DNA from: Trema orientale
Taxonomy: Eukaryota; Streptophyta; Magnoliopsida; Rosales; Cannabaceae
Assembly (NCBI GenBank): GCA_002914845.1
Contig: JXTC01000065.1
Location: 371,873 to 435,872, forward strand
Length of the DNA stretch: 64,000 nt
Reading direction: 5' to 3'
Below the pieces are notes generated by a model. That model searched no databases, was not told where the DNA came from, and saw only the letters and a list, made by a program, of their open reading frames with translations. The translations under genes and the position numbers were made by a program. The stretch's first letter is position 1; each line of letters opens with the position of its first letter. Positions 57,994 through 64,000 of this stretch are shown here, piece after piece.

Positions 57994-58713
57994 TAGGGAC
58001 GAAGCCATAATTTCTTATCAGTGGAGGCTTATATTATAGCCGACGTGAATTCATGCCTTGAAAATTCTGTATAATAATTTCGTTATCAAGGCTATTAAAG
58101 ATGTCTTTCTCCACATATATAAGTAAATTGTCATTCATCTATTGATCAATCATTCTATTGCGTAGGCGATTCTTGATAAATTTCATAGAAGAAAATACTA
58201 TTTCCATAGTAACAGTAGCAATTGGTAAAATTAATGCTAACATAATGAGTCGATAAACTAATGAATATACATTTGTTTTTCTTATATCAATCATTTTCTT
58301 TACAAGATCACCATTTTCTTACTTTTCTCTTTTTTCAATCCAATTCGCCGTTTTTATTAGATGGGAGGAAAATCTGAGTCTTGAGTTTTGAGTTATTTTC
58401 TTCTTTTTACGTTATTGGTCTTTTTAAGTTTTAACTATTAGCACAACGCTTTGGCACATCACACTTTGACATCATGTGCAAGCCTATCAGACTTCTTGAA
58501 CTTTTATATTCAACAACAAATATTGGGCATAATTTTCAAGCCTATCAATCTCTCTTGGACTTTTCTATTTAACAAGTATTTGAGTAGGCTATCAAGTTTT
58601 TTAGTAGGGACTTATTGTTTATACATACTTTTTTTTCGTTTTTTTTGTTATATATATATATATTTTTCAAACTTTCGGTAGAGACTTCAAGCCCCCACTT
58701 GGCTTTGTGCCTG
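57994..58713 (-). mobile_element. hAT transposon relic inside the CACTA right arm
   Basis: Minus strand 58250-58020 encodes the C-terminal dimerisation region typical of hAT transposases and plant zinc-finger MYM-type hAT proteins: LPIATVTMEIVFSSMKFIKN, RLRNRM, DNLLIYVEKDIF and NEIIIQNFQGM, with stops. Termini TAGGGACGAAGCCA (left) and, reversed, CAGGCACAAAGCCA (right) are inverted copies. The 8-bp flanks (CAAAAGGC, CTAAAAAC) are only partly alike, as in an old insertion. At 720 bp it is a deletion derivative. Confidence 0.65.
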
Positions 58714-59198
58714 CTAAAAACGACGTGGTGGGAGCTTAATAACTAATGATTTGTCACATATTTTGGCCTACTACATCGCTTTCTATATAAAAGATGTGGT
58801 AGGCTAGCATTCCATATTGCTTTTAAAGCAATGTAATATGATGTGGGGCTACCACGTCACTTATGGAGTGACATGGTTTCTTTACCACTTCGCCCTATAA
58901 GTGACGTGGAAAATATTTTATAGTGAATGCTGAAGGGATAGTCACAACGAGCCAACTGCTGAGGTGTAGAGCTCTATCGAAGCATACAACAACGGTGATC
59001 TGCATAAATTCCCTTCGAGTGAGTCGATTTCGCCAAGATCCCAATATACAAATTTCTTTCAAAGACTTTTATCAGTTTTTAATAGTTGTCTGCTTTGTAA
59101 TCAAAAGATCTCTTTATGTGTATTGTACTATCCTTTTATTATTAATAAAAGTTTTTTCCTTCATATATATTTATAGAAAAATAAAACTCAAGCTCTTT

Positions 59199-61109
59199 TG
59201 CTTGACCTTAATTTATTCGCAAAGAAAAAGAAGACAAATCGGGGGACAAAAAGTCTTCAGTGCTGAAACATGCACACATATAAATATATATACATATATA
59301 TGTATAGCTCATCAAACTAGCGACCTCAGAGTGCATTATATATATTGAATGTTGACTTTTGCAATACAAACATGAATGTGCCCCAAGATTTTTATGCTTC
59401 TTTTGGGTGGAAAAATATTACAAAGATCACATGGACCAAAAGAAAGAAAACACGAGAACACATTATTAAAGTAGCTAATTTTCTCGCAAATATATAATAA
59501 TAAAGGCGATGTACGGTTGTACCTTTAAGAAAGTTAGTTATACATATGTCAGGAAGTATCTATATATATACTATATGAGTGTTAATCCTGGTAATAAAAC
59601 GCGCTTTTAAATGTGGAGATCAATTATTGACAAGAACATGTATAAGAGCAAAATGAGCAACTTTATATGCATTATATATATTAGCAACACGAATCTGGTT
59701 CATGATCATTATTTATGAAACTTGAGAGTTTCATATGTATAAAAATATACATATGTATATTATAATGTGAAAAGAAACCCCAATTTTCTTTTGCAAAATC
59801 TCGTACATAATCCATCTTTAAATTTATATTAGTATATTTTACTATTTTTCTAAAGATTTGAATGGTCCACTACAAACTTATTCTATATATATATATAGAT
59901 GATTAGATACCATTCATTTTTAGTTTTGTCAAACAAGTTGTGGGATCAGATGTAATTATGTAAATGGTTGGCTGTACGTGTAGGTCACTTTCTTAAATCT
60001 ATTGCGGTCGGCTTGATTGGGAATTAATTATGGAAAAAAATACAACATTGCTATGATTTATGTCAAAATTACAATGGACAATTCCTGGACAAAAATAGTA
60101 CTTAAAGTGACTACTGACTCCCACAGAACAAGGCTGAAAAAAAAATCCAACAAATAAATCAATGAAAGTTTCATCAGTCAGTTACGTTATTCTTATAAAC
60201 AATTTAATTAATCGCTAATATATATAATAGAATCAGTTCATCACACTAAATGAAAATTTAACGGTGAAAAAGAAAATTTTGTCAACTTGAGTAATGGAAT
60301 TGAGTGTTTGTGTAGTTTTTATATTTTGAAATGAATAATAATGCCTTGCAAAAGGGAAGAGACACTGATAAAAGAATCAATCATCCCACTATATTGGCAT
60401 CCATGAGACCGTCATCAACTCATCATGATAACCTGTGGAATTGAGTGTTTGTGTAGTTTTTATTTTTTCAAATGAATAATGCCTTGCAAAAGAGAAGAGA
60501 CACCGATAAAAGTATCATTCGCATCCCAATTATATTAGCATCTATGAGACCCTCATAACCCGTGATAATTTTTAAATTTTGAAGCATATAAATGTAATTA
60601 TTTGAATTAATTGCATGATATTTCATATTACTCCTTATGTAAGTTAAGAAAAATGCTTTTTTTAAAAAAAAAGTTAAGAAAAATACTAAATATCATAACA
60701 AGTTATCTTAAAAAAATAATTTAAATGATGTCACAGTATAAATGACAGTCAATGAATGGACTTAAAAAAAATATTTAACAAATATTAACTAATTATATGT
60801 TGTCACATCTATCAAGTTATTTTTCTAAATAGCTTGTCAAGATGTGTTAGTGTAGTTCTTGGACTATAAAGTAAGACTTGTACTTTTAATTATCATTATA
60901 TTTTATCAATTATAAATTTCTCTATCGGGTTCAACCAAAAGATTCTAGTGCTAGTTATGGACCTATTTCTTGTAGGGTTAATACTTTAATAAGTGGTACA
61001 ACAATTTACGATATCAAATAAACATTTTTAAGAATGTCGATTTGGCCAATGTTCTTTATTTTCTCCATTAATTCTATAAGATATATTTGAATCCGATTTT
61101 GCATCTGAT
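59199..61109. other. AT-rich intergenic DNA with a tandem duplication
   Basis: No gene supported. The main structure is a direct duplication of about 140 bp (60295-60434 and 60435-60570) beginning GGAATTGAGTGTTTGTGTAG, carrying AATGCCTTGCAAAAG and AGAGACAC.GATAAAAG in both copies. Confidence 0.6.
60295..60570 (+). repeat. Tandem duplication, about 140 bp x 2
   Basis: GGAATTGAGTGTTTGTGTAG occurs at about 60296 and 60436 and the following 110 bp match with small indels (AATAATAATGCC against AATAATGCC). Confidence 0.9.
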
Positions 61110-61197
61110 TTATGGTTATAGGATTTATTGGTAATTGCACCTCACCTCTAACGTTGAGGTTTGCGGTTCAAATCCTTTAATTGAAAAAATAAATAAA
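61110..61197 (+). mobile_element. Short SINE or tRNA-derived retroposon
   Basis: B-box-like GGTTCAAATCC at 61165-61175 and an A-rich end (TTGAAAAAATAAATAA). Flanks ATTTTGCATCTGAT (61096-61109) and ATTTTGCATATGAT (61198-61211) differ at one base. At 88 bp it is shorter than usual SINEs; it could be a truncated copy. Confidence 0.55.
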
Positions 61198-61211
61198 ATT
61201 TTGCATATGAT

Positions 61212-61631
61212 CTTTTAACTAAAATATTTCATATATATGAACCCTCGCACCTAGAAAACGTCATAAGACACTAAATTAATTGCTATTTTTTTAGAGGGAG
61301 CTACTTTTCTTTTTCGCGTTTTGTTTTTGAGAAAATTCTTTTTCACGTTTTATTGTAAAGCCCAAACGTAATTGTCTTTTTCAGGAATGGATGGCAACGA
61401 ACGTATTATAGCTATTGTATTTTTGGTGAATTATTAAATTATACCACGTGATAATATGATTACGACGGACAACGAAGAATCTTGAAGATTTCGTTGCCTT
61501 GTCTCCTAATTAGTCCATACAAACATATGAACACAGTACACGTACATTTGGATTATATACAGAGTGAAAGATCTGCTTTGTTAAATATTATCAAATAAAT
61601 AATTAATTGATTAAATTAATAATTAATTAAT
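61212..61631. other. AT-rich intergenic DNA
   Basis: No gene or repeat structure seen beyond an AATTAATTAATTA run at its end. Confidence 0.45.
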
Positions 61632-62963
61632 TATGTTGTAGCATGCAGAGAAAATATGTTGCAACAACGAGTGCATATGTTGTAACAGAACATAAAAGTA
61701 AAGAGATGAACACAAGATGTTTTTAACGTGGTTCAGACCTCTCCTACTCCACGGGGCCACGCTCAGAGATTAAACAAATTAGTAAAGTATAAAAATTACA
61801 AACACCAATTGACTAACACAATAAAAGACTCCCTCTTTTCAATTGCCGCAATGTGTGTAACGACTCAACTAATCTTGTTTAGCGAGCTCCCCTCGTCTTG
61901 TTGATCCTTCATGCGTGAACTCCCTTCATTGATCCGGATCTGTCTTCTCCTGAAGACGTGTTGTTCTTCCTCCTGAAGAACAAGATGCACTCAAACAAAG
62001 TACCTAGAAAACCTAAAGTTCTCTAAGTCACACAATGGCAATAGAACATACTCTATGCCTTACAAATGAAAAGCTCTCTCTAAGTGTATTTTTCCCAATG
62101 AAGTGCATGCATAATTTCTTGGAGTAGAAGAGCTTTTATAGGTGAATTCCAGCCTCCTTGGTCGTCCATTATAGTGTGAATAGGCTAAAATTAAATAAGA
62201 AAATAGTTAATGACAAAATCAAAATCTTTCCATAAAAGTTGTAATCTGCCAGAAAGTTGTTGCAACAACGTTTCTGAATAATTACAAGGAAAACGTCCAG
62301 ATTCATGATTGTTCCTTTGACTCGGATTGCTCCTTTGACTCGGTTTGGACACGTTTTGCGCAGCTGGAAAACTTCAATTAACCTGCCAAAGATTGATAAT
62401 TAACCTAGAAAATCATATCTTAATTAATATCAATCAAAAGCCAAGATTTAAGAAAATTAACCAATCTTTCCTTAAATATCCGGAGTTGTTGCAACAGATC
62501 AGAAAATTTGATCACAATAACTCATCAAATCAAATCAATTAAATAATGGAAACTTAATTAATTGATGAGCAATTTCCAGCAATAAATAAGGACGAAAATC
62601 CTTATGAATTCACTTCAGAAAACTGTCCAAATTCATTGATTAGCAAGATGCAATCAGATATCAATCAAGGACAAAAGGATGAGGAAATAATCAATGATAT
62701 ATATGGTATATAAAAGGAATTGATTGAAAATTGATAGGAAAATATCCTAACTAGCTATGCACGAAATTCCATTTATATTTCATCTATATTATCACCAGAA
62801 TCATCAAATATGGAAACAAAATACGTTTGGGTATATTCTAGAAGGTTTCCATATAAAGAAAAACGCAAGTTTCGTTTTGTGAAGAGCTTCAGACTTGTTG
62901 CAACAACTTCAGACTTGTTGCAACAACTTCAGATTTGTTGCAACAACAACAGACTTGTTATAA
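61632..62963 (-). mobile_element. Candidate LTR of a copia/SIRE-like relic
   Basis: The left edge TGTTGTAGCATGC and a possible right edge TTATAACA are inverted (TGTTGTA against TGTTATA), and pyrimidine-rich CTTCTTCTTTTTT follows, as a minus-strand polypurine tract would. The internal TTTAACGTGGTTCAGACC..CCTACTCCACGGGG resembles the conserved part of the copia LTR at 37450-37500. Repeated CTCCCCC tracts at 63045, 63095 and 63181 resemble SIRE-type elements. The partner LTR would lie outside the window, so the borders are guesses. Confidence 0.4.
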
Positions 62964-62970
62964 CAACTTC
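62891..62970. repeat. 20-bp tandem repeat, four copies, with a palindromic core
   Basis: AGACTTGTTGCAACAACTTC repeats with an exact 20-bp period at 62891, 62911, 62931 (variant) and 62951 (variant). The core GTTGTTGCAACAAC is palindromic and also occurs singly at 62256-62269 and, shortened, at 61658, 62485 and 63366. Confidence 0.95.
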
Positions 62971-63318
62971 TTCTTTTTTATCAACTTGAGTTCTCAAAAC
63001 TTTGCCATTTAGAATGCCAAACTTTTGCTCATCAAAAACAAATTGCTCCCCCCTGAAAATCACAATACAAAGAATGTGATATAGATCATAGAAAGCTCCC
63101 CCTGAAAATAATATCACATGATCTCCAAATAAAATAAAATGTCATGATCTCAAAATAAATATCCAGAAAATTCTCCTGCTCTCCCCCTTTTTGTCAAAAG
63201 AGGGCCAAAGTAGCAAAATAACCAAACAAACATGAAGTCTTAAATGAAAATAAGTTTCTGAAAGCAAAATAAAGAAAGTTCCATGCAGCAAGTTCCTGCA
63301 AAGCAAACAAAGAGATAA

Positions 63319-64000
63319 TCAAAGCTGCGTCTTCTTGTAGTGTTTCTTGGCTTGCTTTTCTGGACTTGTTGCAACAGGTGGAGATACTGGTACTTCAGGT
63401 TGGGAATATTCGGAGGGATGAGGAGCAACAACTGATGGAACAGCAAACGCGGCTGTCAACCGGTCAAGAATCTTCTTTTGTACTTTTTCAATGGCCTCCA
63501 GTCGCTCAGACTGCTTGACCTGATCAGCTTTCAAATTCTCCAGCTCCATAGACTCTTGAGACACCACACCAAAAGGTGTTGCAATAGGAGAAGATTTCTT
63601 GGCAGCAGTAGTCTTCTTCTTAGATTTGACAGTTGTTACAACAGGTGGTTCAGCAACTTCTTTGCCCTTCAACCTGTAAGAAACAGTAGGCAGAACTGGA
63701 GAGAGAAAATCATTCGGAAGCTTTGGAGGATGTTGCTGTTGAAGAATCCAATAGATCAGGTTAGGGAATGGCAGCTTTTGATTCTTCTTTCTTCCACCAC
63801 GAAGATCATAAATCACATGAAATATAATCTGGGGAAGATTGACTTGAAAACCTATGCCAATATCAAATAGCAAACATGCGAAATTTTTGGCAACAGTGGG
63901 TTGATGAGCTGTTGGCCACCAGTTGTGTTGAGCAATCTTGTGCAAACCAGAATATTTGTAGGTCAGCTCACAAGATTTTAAAGCATATGAATCATCCGGC
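63319..64000 (-). CDS. Plant transposon-associated protein, partial (N-terminus beyond the window)
   Basis: Minus-strand frame open from the window edge (reading about PDDSYALKSCELTYKYSGLH before the first Met at 63945) to the stop at 63319, at least 220 codons. The N-terminal half (KNFACLLFDIGIGFQVNLPQ, IIFHVIYDLRGGRKK, LPFPNLIYWIL) resembles the 'putative plant transposon protein' domain seen in retrotransposon-rich plant genomes; I place it there from memory and not firmly. Then come a Lys-rich stretch (KSKKKTTAAKKS), a short coiled coil (KADQVKQSERLEAIEKVQKK) and a Pro-rich basic tail. Neighbouring CTCCCCC tracts and the candidate LTR suggest it belongs to a retrotransposon. It could instead be a captured host fragment. 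Confidence 0.5.
   Translation of the reverse strand, partial: PDDSYALKSCELTYKYSGLHKIAQHNWWPTAHQPTVAKNFACLLFDIGIGFQVNLPQIIFHVIYDLRGGRKKNQKLPFPNLIYWILQQQHPPKLPNDFLSPVLPTVSYRLKGKEVAEPPVVTTVKSKKKTTAAKKSSPIATPFGVVSQESMELENLKADQVKQSERLEAIEKVQKKILDRLTAAFAVPSVVAPHPSEYSQPEVPVSPPVATSPEKQAKKHYKKTQL

Larger units (their letters stand above)
50021..58925. mobile_element. CACTA (En/Spm-like) element carrying a captured histone H4 gene
   Basis: The left end is CACTACTAAAAAAGGGACC and the right end, reversed, is CACTATAAAATATTTTCC. A 3-bp AAT flanks both (50018-50020, 58926-58928), the target size of CACTA elements. Both ends carry subterminal words built on ACGACGTGG / ACATCGCTTTC (50040-50280; 57905-57975; 58720-58910). 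No transposase is present. Without the nested Ty3 and hAT parts the element is about 1 kb: two subterminal regions around a captured host fragment. Passive mobilisation by a transposase from elsewhere is implied. Confidence 0.85.
49558..59184 (+). mobile_element. Outer retroposon (LINE- or SINE-like), interrupted by the CACTA nest
   Basis: The 14-bp word AACTCAAGCTCTTT occurs at 49544-49557 and 59185-59198. The right copy follows an A-rich end (TAGAAAAATAA), as after target-primed insertion. Once the CACTA element and one AAT are removed, the retroposon is about 720 bp: a 5' part 49558-50020 with polypyrimidine and CAGATCTAGATCTATGG-type words, and a 3' part 58926-59184. No reverse transcriptase is visible, so it is non-autonomous or heavily deleted. 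Confidence 0.55.

Noticed and set aside
58923-59348. 141-codon plus frame after the CACTA end
   Set aside because: It crosses the CACTA border, the retroposon 3' end and its target duplication, so it is a chance frame.
62891-62970. CRISPR-like regular repeats
   Set aside because: Units are directly adjacent with no spacers, in a plant genome; it is a simple tandem repeat.

Overview
This is plant nuclear DNA, from a eudicot and probably a rosid (inference from protein similarity recalled from memory). It is AT-rich, has intron-rich genes with GT-AG introns, and is loaded with LTR retrotransposons, CACTA, hAT, Mutator-like and PIF/Harbinger-like elements, Helitron-like ends and tRNA-derived SINEs. 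There is a 54-base N gap at 9243-9296 and single N bases at 6669 and 8090.

The left half (1-31.5 kb) is genic. Five single-copy host genes could be modelled. (1) A DUF676/ROG1-like serine esterase at 3197-6775 (+, 10 exons, 360 aa). (2) A DYAD/SWI1/AMEIOTIC1-type meiotic protein at 11743-14122 (+, 6 exons, 522 aa). (3) A plastid-type ATP-dependent 6-phosphofructokinase at 18202-22832 (+, 14 exons, 535 aa). (4, 5) Two intronless ERF group IX transcription factors at 24825-25532 and 30321-31238 (both -). Every spliced model gave a length divisible by three with an open frame. From memory, Arabidopsis has DUF676 next to ERF105 and near DYAD on one chromosome-5 segment (At5g51180, At5g51190, At5g51330), and PFK4 next to ERF107/DEWAX and ERF104 on another (At5g61580-At5g61600). 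The window therefore looks like the unduplicated ancestral neighbourhood. The DYAD gene also has a second, diverged copy of its promoter and 5' leader about 1.8 kb upstream that leads into no gene.

The middle (31.5-49 kb) holds short elements (PIF-like MITEs, a 950-bp palindromic element, a 322-bp MITE), a decayed but structurally complete Ty1/copia element (37353-42387, minus strand), a LINE 3' fragment split by a hAT-like insertion, two SINEs with 17-bp target duplications and Helitron-like termini.

The right part (49.5-59.2 kb) is a deep nest. A retroposon flanked by a 14-bp repeat (49558-59184) was hit by a CACTA element (50021-58925, target duplication AAT). The CACTA carries a captured, degenerate histone H4 gene and a hAT relic. 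A chromodomain-bearing Ty3/gypsy element (50541-57730) landed inside the H4 copy, and a 2.27-kb apparent solo LTR (53559-55828, target duplication TTAAC) landed inside the Ty3 reverse transcriptase. The right edge (61.6-64 kb) looks like another LTR-retrotransposon relic, rich in a GTTGCAACAAC palindrome, with a partial transposon-associated ORF running off the end.

No functional tRNA, rRNA or CRISPR array was found. The host genes do not form a pathway; they are ordinary neighbours in a plant chromosome.
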